From positions 1 through 64,000 of the forward strand of contig CAIMDZ010000194.1 in the NCBI GenBank assembly GCA_903839875.1: a DNA stretch of 64,000 nucleotides, read 5' to 3'. Made by a program: the position numbers and the translations under genes. Under the pieces are notes generated by a model, which was given only the letters and a program-made list of their open reading frames with translations, did not search any database and was not told the DNA's origin. The stretch comes from an uncultured Bacteroidota bacterium (GTDB taxonomy: Bacteria; Bacteroidota; Bacteroidia; Chitinophagales; Chitinophagaceae). Below are positions 1 to 7,616 of this stretch, piece after piece; the stretch's first letter is position 1, and each line of letters opens with the position of its first letter.

Positions 1-74
1 AAAATGTGCTGTCCGACAAAATTGCTACTTTTGTTCATGTTGTATATTAATCTGTGGTAAGACAAATAAACAAC

Positions 75-99
75 AAAGGGGGCATATCGCCCCCTTTTT
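75..99 (+). terminator. Rho-independent terminator
   Basis: The stem AAAGGGGGC / GCCCCCTTT closes a loop of about five bases (ATATC) and is followed by further T residues. It probably ends a transcript entering from the left of the window, because no supported gene lies upstream inside it. A TACTTTTG box at 26-33 could instead drive a short RNA ending here; that is weaker. Confidence 0.75.
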
Positions 100-329
100 A
101 TACGACTAATTTCTCAATAATTTTCTCGGACAACAGTGATTTAAAATTGCTGTTGATCATTAATCGCCTTCAAGTCCTCAGCAATAAAGTTCGAAATTTG
201 TCCCCCATTCAATCCGCAAATGCTTCATCTCATAGGTCAGGCTTTTTTGTGTAAATGATCCGGATTAAGGATGGCCATATACATAGCAACCTAAAACTTC
301 TTACTTTAGAACTTTGAAACTCCCAAAAT
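100..329. other. Intergenic stretch before pepD with a short decayed reading-frame tail
   Basis: No convincing gene. On the minus strand positions 166-201 read QISNFIAEDLKAI before running to a stop, and a 36-base copy with 29 identical bases occurs at 41626-41661. Both look like the worn C-terminal tail of the same unknown gene or mobile element. The 54-254 and 230-946 ORF track entries here are shadows. Confidence 0.4.
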
Positions 330-1790
330 ATGAATGAACAGATAAGAATTTTAGAACCTATAGTTTTATGGAACCATTTTGCAGACCTGAATGCAGTTCC
401 CCGCCCATCCAAAAAAGAAGAAAGGGTTACCGCCTTTATGAAAGCATTCGGGGAAGGGCTGAATCTGGCTACTTCTGTGGATAGTGTTGGGAATGTTATT
501 ATTAAAAAGCCTGCTTCTGTTGGTATGGAAGACCGGCAAACCATAGTATTACAAAGCCACCTGGATATGGTGCACCAAAAGAATAGCGACACAACATTCG
601 ACTTTGATAAACAGGGCATAGAAATGTATGTGGATGGTGACTGGGTAAGGGCAAAAGGGACTACACTCGGAGCAGATAATGGAATCGGTGTTGCCTCTAT
701 TATGTCTTTACTGGCTTCCGCTGATATTCCGCACCCCGCTATTGAAGCCCTTTTTACTATTGACGAAGAAACAGGAATGACAGGGGCAAAATCATTAGCA
801 GGAGCACTACTTTCCGGCAAAATATTGCTGAACCTGGATACAGAGGCTGATAATGAACTGACAATAGGATGTGCAGGTGGCATTGATATTACCTCAACCG
901 GAAAATACAACCAGGTACCGCCGGGAAATAATACCTCACTCACCATTGCAGTTAAGGGACTTACCGGCGGGCATTCAGGCGCTGAAATTCATTTGGGCAG
1001 GGGCAATGCCAATAAACTGATGAACAGGATACTGCTGAATCTGACGAAAGAATCTGGTATTGAAATAGCAAGTATAAACGGCGGAAGTTTGCGAAATGCT
1101 ATCCCGCGCGAGTCGGTGGCGGTGATAGTTGCTGATGAAAAGAAGGCAGCGCAGGTGAAAGACTCAGTGGTGTCATTGGCTAAGATTTTAAAAGAGGAAT
1201 ATAAGGTAACAGACCCTAATCTGAATATTACCATTGAAAGTGCAGGTATGCCTGAAAAGGTTATTGATACTGTGTTTCAGCAAAAGTTATTACGTGCGGT
1301 TTATGCCTGCCCCAATGGTATTTACCGCATGAGCCCGGAAATTAACGGACTGGTGCAAAGCTCAAATAATGTGGCGCGCGTATTGGTTGCCGATGGCGCA
1401 TATAGTATACAGTGCCTGACGCGAAGCTCTGTGGATTCTGAAAAAACTGACCTCTCGGCAGCAATTGCCAGCGCCTTTGAATTGATGGACTCCACCCCTG
1501 ATTTCAGTGGTGATTATCCAGGATGGCAACCTAAGCCGGATGCGCCGATAGTGAAACTTATGTCTGATCTTTATAAAGAATTGTTTCATGGCGAGGCACA
1601 TGTAAATGCAGTGCATGCCGGATTGGAATGCGGGATACTCGGGACCAATTATCATGATATGCAAATGATCTCTTTCGGGCCGAATATCAATGGCGCTCAT
1701 TCTCCGGATGAGTGCGCCCAGATTTCCTCGGTTCAGAAGTTCTGGGGGTATTTACTCGAGACTTTGAAGCGGATACCAAATAAGAATTGA
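330..1790 (+). CDS. pepD: Aminoacyl-histidine dipeptidase (Xaa-His dipeptidase, M20 family)
   Basis: A cytosolic zinc dipeptidase that hydrolyses Xaa-His and related dipeptides in peptide recycling. The 486-residue protein is the normal length for PepD. It begins NEQIRILEP and shows the M20 signatures in order: SHLDMVHQ near residue 76 (metal His and Asp), GADNGIG near 114 (bridging Asp), DEETGMTGA near 145 (catalytic and metal Glu), and a late HAGLECG near 425 (metal and substrate residues). There is no signal peptide. The ATG at 330 gives the family N-terminus and no in-frame upstream start is needed. It stands alone, transcribed away from the window edge, with a mobile-element-like repeat just after its stop. 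Nothing is missing from the catalytic set. Confidence 0.93.
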   Translation: MNEQIRILEPIVLWNHFADLNAVPRPSKKEERVTAFMKAFGEGLNLATSVDSVGNVIIKKPASVGMEDRQTIVLQSHLDMVHQKNSDTTFDFDKQGIEMYVDGDWVRAKGTTLGADNGIGVASIMSLLASADIPHPAIEALFTIDEETGMTGAKSLAGALLSGKILLNLDTEADNELTIGCAGGIDITSTGKYNQVPPGNNTSLTIAVKGLTGGHSGAEIHLGRGNANKLMNRILLNLTKESGIEIASINGGSLRNAIPRESVAVIVADEKKAAQVKDSVVSLAKILKEEYKVTDPNLNITIESAGMPEKVIDTVFQQKLLRAVYACPNGIYRMSPEINGLVQSSNNVARVLVADGAYSIQCLTRSSVDSEKTDLSAAIASAFELMDSTPDFSGDYPGWQPKPDAPIVKLMSDLYKELFHGEAHVNAVHAGLECGILGTNYHDMQMISFGPNINGAHSPDECAQISSVQKFWGYLLETLKRIPNKN

Positions 1791-1814
1791 TACGCTATTA
1801 TTTATGCTTAAGGT

Positions 1815-1950
1815 GGCAATGTCACTGTCTTAAGGAAGCCTGAAGGGCTTCAATATGAATAGCCGCCGGTGAAACAATAACATGGTCCAACCCGGAAAGG
1901 GTTGAATGTGGTATGGGAAATACCAAAATCCTTAAGTCAATGACATTGCC
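1815..1950 (+). repeat. MITE-like palindromic element, copy 1
   Basis: The element starts GGCAATGTCA and ends with its exact complement TGACATTGCC; the extended arms GGCAATGTCAyTGwCTTAAGGA agree over 22 bases with two differences. Inside are GAAGCCTGAAGGGCTTC, TAGCCGCCGGTGAAAC and AACCCGGAAAGGGTT, themselves partly palindromic. A second copy lies inverted at 51443-51587 with the same internal order. It contains no ORF of note and sits between two convergent genes. Confidence 0.75.
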
Positions 1951-1988
1951 TGAAAGGGCGAAATATAATGCGTAGTTTGTTCCGTTCC

Positions 1989-3911
1989 TCAATTCTTCTT
2001 TTGTATTGAATCAGTGATGGCTTTGTTGCAGTCTGATAAATTTACTAACGCTATGCGGTAATCAGGTTTTATTTTCAGACTTGCTTTAAAATACCCGAGC
2101 GCTTCTTCATACCTTTTCATAACGAACAGGGTATAGCCCTTGTTATTCAGTAAAATGTAGTTATCGGGTTCCTGCTTTAGCCCGGCCTCAAGGGTTGAAA
2201 GTTCAGTGGTATAATCATGCAAAACGTAGTAGCACTCGGCAAGGCATAGGTAGGAGTTTATGTTGTCATTTTTTATGCGTATTGCATCTTTTAAAAAACC
2301 TATTGCTTCTGTGTACTTATTTTGTCTGAAAAGTAAATACCCTTTAGTAGTTAGCAGGTTAAAGTCTTTAGGTGCATACGTCAACGCGGTATCGGCGGTT
2401 TTTAAGGCATGATCATAATTGTTCAAAGCGATATAGGAATTAATAAGGTTGATGTAGGCCATTATATAATCCGGTCTTACCTGTATAGCCTTGTTGAAAA
2501 GCCGGATGGACTCTTCATACCTTTTCTCTTCAAACAATAAATAGGCTTTGTTATTGAGTACAAGACGGTCGTTGGGGAATTTTTCAATTAAGTCGTTTGC
2601 AATGCTATCGTTGTTTTCCCATACCCCGCAGCGTGCATAGGTGAAGTAAGAACTTGTAATTGCAAGCAGGATAATTAACCCGGTGGCAACAGACCGGTAG
2701 GCTTTAAATTTTTGGCTGTTGTAAAGCCGGTCGAACCCCATGGCAATAATAAAAAACAAACCGATGTATGGAATATAGGTATAACGGTCGGCCATGATGG
2801 CGTCGCCAATGGATAGGAGCTGAAGGATAAGTATAATATTTGCAAAAAAGAACAATGCCCCGAAAGCGATTAACCGGCCAGATTTTAATGACCGGTAGAC
2901 GCCATAAAACAGCAGTATCACAATAGCAGGCGCAACGTAATAAAAGTAAGGCAGGCGTCCGTTTACCGTCTGCGGGTAAGGATAGAAAATGGACAGGTTG
3001 AAGGGGAAGAACAATTTTATCAGGTAGTCGGTCAGGGAATGGCAGGCAAAGAAAAACCGCTGGTATAAGGGATAATAATCGTGCAGCAGGCGGTCGGCCT
3101 GCTGCGCCTTAACGGCAACGATTCCGAAAATAACAGATAACAGGAAGAAGGGTGCTTTTTCCAGGTAAACCCATTTATCAAATTTGCGCCTGTTATAAAA
3201 GTCAATTAATAATAAAACAACCGGGAAAGTAACAGCAGCAGGTTTTGACAGGATAGAAAGAACAAAGAGCAATAAGGCAAGCCCCAGCGGTTTGTAAACA
3301 TCGGTTTTCTTTACCGGGGCCTGTTCTTTCGTTTCTGGTTTCGTGATATACTGATCATTCGTTTTCCTTTCCAGGTATTTATAGTAGGCTATTAAGCCTG
3401 GAATAAAGAAGAAGGTAAACAGCACATCTTTTAACTCAGCAACCCAGGCAACAGATTCTACATGCATCGGGTGGATACCAAAGAACAGGGCTACCAGCGT
3501 GGCTACCAGCGGCTTCTTTCCACTCAGTAAATAAATAAACCAGAAGACAAGGATCACATTTAATAAATGGATAAGAATATTAACCGAATGAAAGAATTTT
3601 GGCTCCAGACCGGCCGAGTGGTATTCCAGTGCGTAGGCAATCATCGTCAGAGGAATATAGTTGCCGATGAAATAATGAGGACCGAAAAAGTATGTCGCCG
3701 ATTCAGAAAGTGGTTTATCAAGGTGTTTGTTTTCGAATACATAGGCATTGTCATCCCAGTTGATAAAACTGTTTTTGAGGACAGGTGAAAAAGAGAACAA
3801 GGTAAAAATAGCTATAGCCCCCGCCAGCAAACCCATCTTCAGATTAATGTAAGAAGCAGGAGTTGGCCGGACAGGTGCGGTATTTTTTTTTATTATACTT
3901 TTTTTTGGCAT
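1989..3911 (-). CDS. Polytopic membrane protein with C-terminal TPR repeats (TMTC-like)
   Basis: A 640-residue protein with about ten to eleven hydrophobic segments over residues 25-425, followed by a TPR solenoid from about 440 to the end (NNKAYLLFEEKRYEESIRLFNKAIQVRPDY and further units). The acidic loop after the first membrane segment (FINWDDNAYV) and the HPMHVESVAWVAELKDVL segment are typical of the TMTC / GT-C family of lipid-linked-sugar glycosyltransferases, so it may glycosylate periplasmic proteins. That activity is inferred from family resemblance. The start codon is followed by a lysine-rich cytoplasmic tail (PKKSIIKKN) before the first membrane helix. It is monocistronic and converges on pepD. 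Confidence 0.82.
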   Translation of the reverse strand: MPKKSIIKKNTAPVRPTPASYINLKMGLLAGAIAIFTLFSFSPVLKNSFINWDDNAYVFENKHLDKPLSESATYFFGPHYFIGNYIPLTMIAYALEYHSAGLEPKFFHSVNILIHLLNVILVFWFIYLLSGKKPLVATLVALFFGIHPMHVESVAWVAELKDVLFTFFFIPGLIAYYKYLERKTNDQYITKPETKEQAPVKKTDVYKPLGLALLLFVLSILSKPAAVTFPVVLLLIDFYNRRKFDKWVYLEKAPFFLLSVIFGIVAVKAQQADRLLHDYYPLYQRFFFACHSLTDYLIKLFFPFNLSIFYPYPQTVNGRLPYFYYVAPAIVILLFYGVYRSLKSGRLIAFGALFFFANIILILQLLSIGDAIMADRYTYIPYIGLFFIIAMGFDRLYNSQKFKAYRSVATGLIILLAITSSYFTYARCGVWENNDSIANDLIEKFPNDRLVLNNKAYLLFEEKRYEESIRLFNKAIQVRPDYIMAYINLINSYIALNNYDHALKTADTALTYAPKDFNLLTTKGYLLFRQNKYTEAIGFLKDAIRIKNDNINSYLCLAECYYVLHDYTTELSTLEAGLKQEPDNYILLNNKGYTLFVMKRYEEALGYFKASLKIKPDYRIALVNLSDCNKAITDSIQKKN

Positions 3912-3970
3912 TGGTGTATATGATTTTCTTTATTGTTCTAAAAATACAAAAGTTTCTTTTTGTTTTGCTC

Positions 3971-4036
3971 GTCATTTCGACCGAAGCCGTCATTTCGAAC
4001 GAAGTGGAGTGAAACGGAACGAAGAGAGAAATCTCC
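3971..4036. repeat. Dispersed GTCATTTCGA-CGAAG repeat
   Basis: Two direct copies of (G)TCATTTCGAmCGAAG occur back to back (CATTTCGACCGAAGCC, CATTTCGAACGAAGTGG), followed by GGAACGAAGAGAGAAATCTCC. A related GGAGCGAAGCGTGGCG string appears near 53990. The composition fits an interspersed intergenic repeat, not a gene. Confidence 0.5.
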
Positions 4037-4210
4037 TGAAGTGTCGAACGAAGCTGAATAGAATTCCTGCTACCCCTATGTACTTAGCTGTTCTGCTACT
4101 ATCACCGTCCGTTGCCACGCTCGCTTGTACGTTCGGGGCATCTGTCATTATAAGCACAGCCGAATGAAAGTCCGACCAAAGAACCTGTCATTGTAAGTTT
4201 TATTTAATGT

Positions 4211-4239
4211 AAATTGTGTACTCACTGTGTACACAATTT
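4211..4239. promoter_or_regulatory. Perfect 11-bp-arm palindrome, possible operator
   Basis: AAATTGTGTAC, seven spacer bases, then GTACACAATTT: arms complementary at all 11 positions with no T tract, so an operator for a dimeric regulator is more likely than a terminator. It lies about 80 bases upstream of the broken DUF1016 gene. Confidence 0.45.
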
Positions 4240-4321
4240 GATTGAAATATTTGTTTAATACAATTTATACCTACTGAATGCAATTCGTGTTTCCAAAAAT
4301 CATTTTTATATTGCGATCATT

Positions 4322-4783
4322 ATGGAAAACAAATAACAGGTTTTCGATAACCTCGTTACGGATGTAACCCAACTTATTGATGCCGCCCGGCAACGGGTAG
4401 CGGTAGCGGTGAATGCTGAATTAACTATGCTTTACTGGCGTATCGGCGTTCGCATTAATGATGAAGTTTTGCTTGGTAAAAGGGGTGCTTACAGAGAAGA
4501 AACAGTATTGCAATTGGCAAACAGGCTTACAGAAATGTATGGTAAAGGGTGGTCTGACAAATCATTGCGGCATTGTCTCCGCGTTGCGGAGACTTTTACC
4601 GGGGATGAGATTGTTTCCGCAGTGCGGAGACAATTGAACTGGACGCAGGTAAAGCGTATTATGTATCTGAAAAGTGATACGCAACGCGCTTTTTATATCG
4701 AAATGTGCGCTCATGAATGCAACAATATGTTCAGACAAGGAAGCTATTTTCTTAGAGATATCTATTCCAAGTATGACAGTTAG
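4322..4783 (+). pseudogene. DUF1016 (YhcG/PDDEXK nuclease family) N-terminal domain, broken
   Basis: The reading frame starts at ATG 4322 as MENK, hits TAA at codon 5, and continues in the same frame as QVFDNLVTDVTQLIDAARQRVAVAVNAELTMLYWRIGVRINDEVL. This is the usual start of DUF1016 proteins. A single C-to-T change of CAA to TAA would explain the stop. The family runs to roughly 330-380 residues with a C-terminal nuclease domain. Here it ends after AFYIEMCAHECNNMF... at about residue 153, so the nuclease domain is absent. The track ORF from 4409 uses an internal GTG and is only the surviving piece. Such proteins often sit in accessory and defence regions; this copy is almost certainly inactive. 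Confidence 0.75.
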
Positions 4784-5192
4784 CCGATGTGCCCTGTTCC
4801 CCATATATTTCTAAAAATAAAAGAGTCGTTTGACGTAGACTCCGTCTACGTCATGGTGGCCAGGAATCTCCTGATTCCCAAAACGTGTATCCACAAGCTC
4901 ATCTAACGTGAATAGGTTGCGCCACCTACAGGGCGCGTGTAACCGGGGGGTAATATCTTGTGCTACAAACCTCTCACACACTGACGGGGCGATGACAAGT
5001 TATACCAATATCTATGATAAATTAGTACAAAAATTTTTTTTCGGCAGGTATCAGCGAAAATATAGATAAAACGAAACCCCCTGGGGATGCAGGTGTTTTT
5101 CAGAAGTGGGACGCTTCGGTATGGCAGGACGCAGCGAGACGCTGCGACCAGTGTGGTAGGCTGTTGCAAATGAGGACGAATGCAGAGCTATA
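4784..5192. repeat. Gene-free mosaic of hairpins and dispersed repeats
   Basis: About 410 bases with no gene. They include a perfect hairpin TGACGTAGAC-TCC-GTCTACGTCA (4831-4853), a second GGAATC-TCCT-GATTCC just after it, a GCGCCACCTACAGGGCGCGTGTAACCGGGGG segment, and at 5127-5153 the first copy of the GGACGCAGCGAGACGCTGCGACCA repeat. The look is of several intergenic repeat families nested together. Confidence 0.5.
5127..5153. repeat. GGACGCAGCG...CGCTGCGACCA repeat, copy A
   Basis: A short hairpin-forming repeat: GACGCAGCG and CGCTGCGAC pair at eight of nine positions. Further partial copies are at 5996-6013 and 7277-7304, the last two flanking the DUF4143 ATPase gene. Confidence 0.55.
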
Positions 5193-5600
5193 TTAAACTG
5201 CTTCAAGCAAAAGATTAGCATCTATTTGCAATTCCTTATGGACGGCTTTCAGGAAAGAAATATCCGGTTTTTGTTTTCCGCTCATAATGAGGGATAATTT
5301 AGTATCGCTGATATGTAGTTTCTTTGCCAGTTGCGTTTGTCGTAATTTCATATCATACATTTTCATTTCGATTATGCCTGCGAGGGTTGTTGGCGGTTCG
5401 ATAATGTATTTTTTCTTCTCGTAAGCCTGTGCCTTAAGGGCAAGGCTACGGATTTCGGCAAGCTCGTTTTTGGTTACGTTTGCGCTGCCCTTAGCCATGA
5501 GTTTATCTATTTTTGCCATTACCGAATTGTAATCGGTTTCAGAGGCAATATTTATTGTTTTTCTTTTGTCTTTGGTATTCAAGGGCTTTACAATATTCAT
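5193..5600 (-). CDS. higA: HigA-type antitoxin with HTH_XRE domain
   Basis: Labile antitoxin and repressor partner of the upstream higB. The 135-residue form starting at MNIVKPLNTKD has an N-terminal segment rich in charged residues and a C-terminal helix-turn-helix (LRQTQLAKKLHISDTKLSLIMSGKQKPDISFLKAVHKELQI), the Xre arrangement typical of the longer HigA proteins. The track start at 5630 would overlap the toxin gene by 17 bases. The internal ATG at 5600 leaves a 13-base gap after higB and gives a normal N-terminus, so it is preferred. Toxin-first order is characteristic of higBA. Confidence 0.85.
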   Translation of the reverse strand: MNIVKPLNTKDKRKTINIASETDYNSVMAKIDKLMAKGSANVTKNELAEIRSLALKAQAYEKKKYIIEPPTTLAGIIEMKMYDMKLRQTQLAKKLHISDTKLSLIMSGKQKPDISFLKAVHKELQIDANLLLEAV

Positions 5601-5613
5601 AATCAATTTATTT

Positions 5614-5913
5614 TCAAATAGTCGAAGCATTTTTCAATTTATCGTATTCAGCGTGCCATCCTACAAACCGGATATACAATGTGCGAACATCAAAAAAAAT
5701 CAGTGCTATAATTCTGTAATTACCACCTCCCACATTGAATACAAATCTATCGTTTCCTATGGCATCAACTGAGTTACTAAACATAGTCTTAATCTCATGA
5801 AAATTGCTCCAGTCGGCTTTTTCGGCAGTCCGATACCAGTTATTCATGACATCCTTTGCCTGTGAGTTTTCATCTATGAAATCCCTTATAATAGCGTAGC
5901 TGATAACTACCAT
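5614..5913 (-). CDS. higB: HigB-type toxin (mRNA interferase, HigB_toxin family)
   Basis: RelE-superfamily toxin expected to cleave mRNA on the ribosome. From MVVISYAIIRDF the protein has 99 residues, the usual size. The core GNDRFVFNVGGGNYRIIALIFFDVRTLYIRFVGWHAEYDKL is the diagnostic HigB_toxin signature, with the conserved H/Y tail. The track start nine codons earlier (MYLHFENNP) is not needed. It is first in the operon with higA and is preceded by an A/T-rich set of inverted TTTAGAA/TTCTAAA half-sites, which is probably where HigA binds. Confidence 0.87.
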   Translation of the reverse strand: MVVISYAIIRDFIDENSQAKDVMNNWYRTAEKADWSNFHEIKTMFSNSVDAIGNDRFVFNVGGGNYRIIALIFFDVRTLYIRFVGWHAEYDKLKNASTI

Positions 5914-5943
5914 TGGATTGTTTTCAAAATGAAGGTACAATTT

Positions 5944-5980
5944 ATTTTAGAATTTCTAAAAAATTTAGATTTTCTAAAAT
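5944..5980. promoter_or_regulatory. Candidate HigA operator upstream of higB
   Basis: ATTTTAGAA and TTCTAAAAT form perfect 9-base inverted arms, with two further half-sites (TTTCTAAA, TTTAGA) between them. The cluster sits 31 bases upstream of the chosen higB start, where autoregulation by the antitoxin would be expected. The site assignment is inferred. Confidence 0.5.
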
Positions 5981-5995
5981 ATGCAAGTAAGGAAT

Positions 5996-6013
5996 GAGCC
6001 GTTGCGACCAGTG
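5996..6013. repeat. Partial copy B of the TGCGACCA repeat
   Basis: GAGCCGTTGCGACCAGTG matches the right half of copy A (GAGACGCTGCGACCAGTG). It lies just upstream of the ATPase gene promoter. Confidence 0.4.
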
Positions 6014-6063
6014 GGGTTGCCATCAAGGAAATAGCCATAAAATTGACAAATCTTCTTTTAACC

Positions 6064-6093
6064 TTGTAATTTTAATATTTAATGTTAAATTTG
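6064..6093 (+). promoter_or_regulatory. Bacteroidota-type promoter TTG-N19-TAAATTTG
   Basis: TTG at 6064-6066 and TAAATTTG at 6086-6093 are 19 bases apart, the textbook spacing for the -33/-7 sigma factor of this phylum. The G of the -7 box is only five bases before the ATG of the ATPase gene, so transcription would start at or next to the start codon. Confidence 0.65.
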
Positions 6094-6098
6094 CATGG

Positions 6099-7271
6099 AT
6101 GATAAAGCGACGCTTAGAAACTCAAATCCAAAAGGCTTTAGGACGCAGTCCGTCGGTTGCGCTGATGGGGCCACGTCAGGTTGGCAAAACAACGATTGCT
6201 CTGAATCTGTCTGAACAGATGCCTGCAATTTATCTTGACCTTGAAAATAGTCTTGATGCTGCAAAAGTTCGGGACATTGCTAATTTTCATGCCGAAAACA
6301 GCACCCGTCTGATTATACTGGACGAAGTACATCGGACACCGGAGATATTTGCGCCGCTACGTGGCATTATTGACAGAGAATGCCGTAAAGGTCATAAAGC
6401 TGGATTGTTCCTTTTTCTTGGGTCTGCTTCGATGGATTTGTTACAACAATCGGGGGAATCATTAGCCGGTCGTATCGCCTATCTGGAACTGTATGGCATT
6501 GATGCATTAGAGTTTGCAGGAAACGATAGTGCAGCGATCAACCAGTTATGGTTACGCGGCGGATTTCCCGAAAGCCTGCTGGCAGGATCCGATAGCCAAA
6601 GTATAGACTGGCGGCGCGACTTTATCAGAACGTATCTGGAGCGCGATATTCCGCAATTGGGGCCGAGGATTCCGGCACAAACACTTGAGCGTTTCTGGAC
6701 AATGCTGGCCCATAATCAAGGGAGTGTTCTGAATGCCTCCCAACTGGCAAGAAATCTTGAAGTAAGCAGTGTAACCGTTAATCGTTACCTTGATTTGATG
6801 GTTGACCTTTTGCTGGTAAGGCGATTGCAGCCCTGGGCGGTGAACGCAGGAAAGCGCCTGGTACGTGCGCCAAAAGTCTATGTACGTGATAGTGGTGTGG
6901 TTCATGCCTTGTTGAATATCCCCGCTTATAACGATCTGGTGAGCCATCCTGTGGTCGGAGGAAGCTGGGAAGGGTTTGTCATTGAAAACATTATGTCGGT
7001 CATACTGGGCAGAGCATTGCCCTATTACTATCGGACAGCGACCGGCGCAGAAATTGACCTTATTCTGGAATTTTCAGGACAGGAAAAATGGGCAATAAAA
7101 ATTAAACGCAGTTCTGCGCCTACATTATCTAAGGGCTTTCACATTGCTTGTGAAGATATAAAGGCAGACAGGAAATTTGTGATCTATTCCGGGATTGAGC
7201 GATTTCCCTTGGGTGAGCAAGTAACCGCAATTTCATTGGCTGATATTATGCAAGAAATCCTAAATAAATAG
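6099..7271 (+). CDS. AAA ATPase with DUF4143 C-terminal domain
   Basis: A 390-residue protein of a family of stand-alone ATPases of unsettled role, often scattered in accessory DNA. The N-terminal AAA_14 domain has a Walker A GPRQVGKTT near residue 25, Walker B LIILDEVHR near 75 and a sensor-like LGSAS near 114. The C-terminal DUF4143 part includes a helix-turn-helix-like segment (NASQLARNLEVSSVTVNRYLDLM) and a PD-(D/E)xK-like GAEIDLILEF...WAIKIKRS. In relatives the last motif is normally EIKRS; here the Glu is Lys. The track start at 5994 adds 35 unlikely residues that run through a repeat, so ATG 6099 is chosen. It is flanked by copies of the GCAGCGAG/TGCGACCA repeat, suggesting it arrived as a cassette. 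Confidence 0.85.
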   Translation: MIKRRLETQIQKALGRSPSVALMGPRQVGKTTIALNLSEQMPAIYLDLENSLDAAKVRDIANFHAENSTRLIILDEVHRTPEIFAPLRGIIDRECRKGHKAGLFLFLGSASMDLLQQSGESLAGRIAYLELYGIDALEFAGNDSAAINQLWLRGGFPESLLAGSDSQSIDWRRDFIRTYLERDIPQLGPRIPAQTLERFWTMLAHNQGSVLNASQLARNLEVSSVTVNRYLDLMVDLLLVRRLQPWAVNAGKRLVRAPKVYVRDSGVVHALLNIPAYNDLVSHPVVGGSWEGFVIENIMSVILGRALPYYYRTATGAEIDLILEFSGQEKWAIKIKRSSAPTLSKGFHIACEDIKADRKFVIYSGIERFPLGEQVTAISLADIMQEILNK

Positions 7272-7276
7272 TGGTA

Positions 7277-7304
7277 GGACGCAGCGAGCCGATACGACCA
7301 TTGG
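7277..7304. repeat. Copy C of the GGACGCAGCGAG repeat
   Basis: GGACGCAGCGAGCCGATACGACCATTGG matches copy A closely on the left and less so on the right. It begins six bases after the ATPase stop codon. Confidence 0.5.
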
Positions 7305-7616
7305 GGAGTGTTCTACGCATGGCTGTTAGTGAGATTGCCTGCAACGGCTGGGAAACCTGCGGACCTAAACCATGAACACATAATAAATTATTTTTTTGTT
7401 TAAATAATAAAGCGTACCTTTACTAAGACAATGGCGCCTGCCTTTGCTTTTTCTGATTTGTTTAGTTAATTCTTTCTCCTCAGTCTTCGCTTTTCCAGTA
7501 GCCTTTTTATTGCAAAAAATTATAAAAAATAGTTACCGTTAACTATCCCCAAAGGCTGATGTTTTGCATGCGCTGAAATGAAGTTAAACAAGAACAAAAA
7601 AAATCAAAAATAAAAT
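7305..7616 (+). promoter_or_regulatory. Long upstream region of the cold-shock gene, probable structured 5' leader
   Basis: Roughly 310 bases without a gene. A TACCTTTA box near 7413 could be a weak promoter, leaving a leader of about 190 bases before the csp ATG. The leader is pyrimidine-rich, with CAGTAGCCTTTTTA able to pair with AAAGGCTGAT at about 7550. Long structured leaders are known for cspA-type genes, where they act as RNA thermometers; that role here is inferred. Confidence 0.35.

Larger units (their letters stand above)
3912..4321. other. Intergenic region with dispersed CATTTCGA repeat and a palindrome
   Basis: No gene is supported in about 410 bases. The left part (3971-4036) is a repetitive CATTTCGAmCGAAG / GGAACGAAGAGAGAAATCTCC sequence of the kind scattered in Bacteroidota intergenic regions. 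The right part holds the palindrome listed separately at 4211-4239. The rest shows nothing recognisable. Confidence 0.5.
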
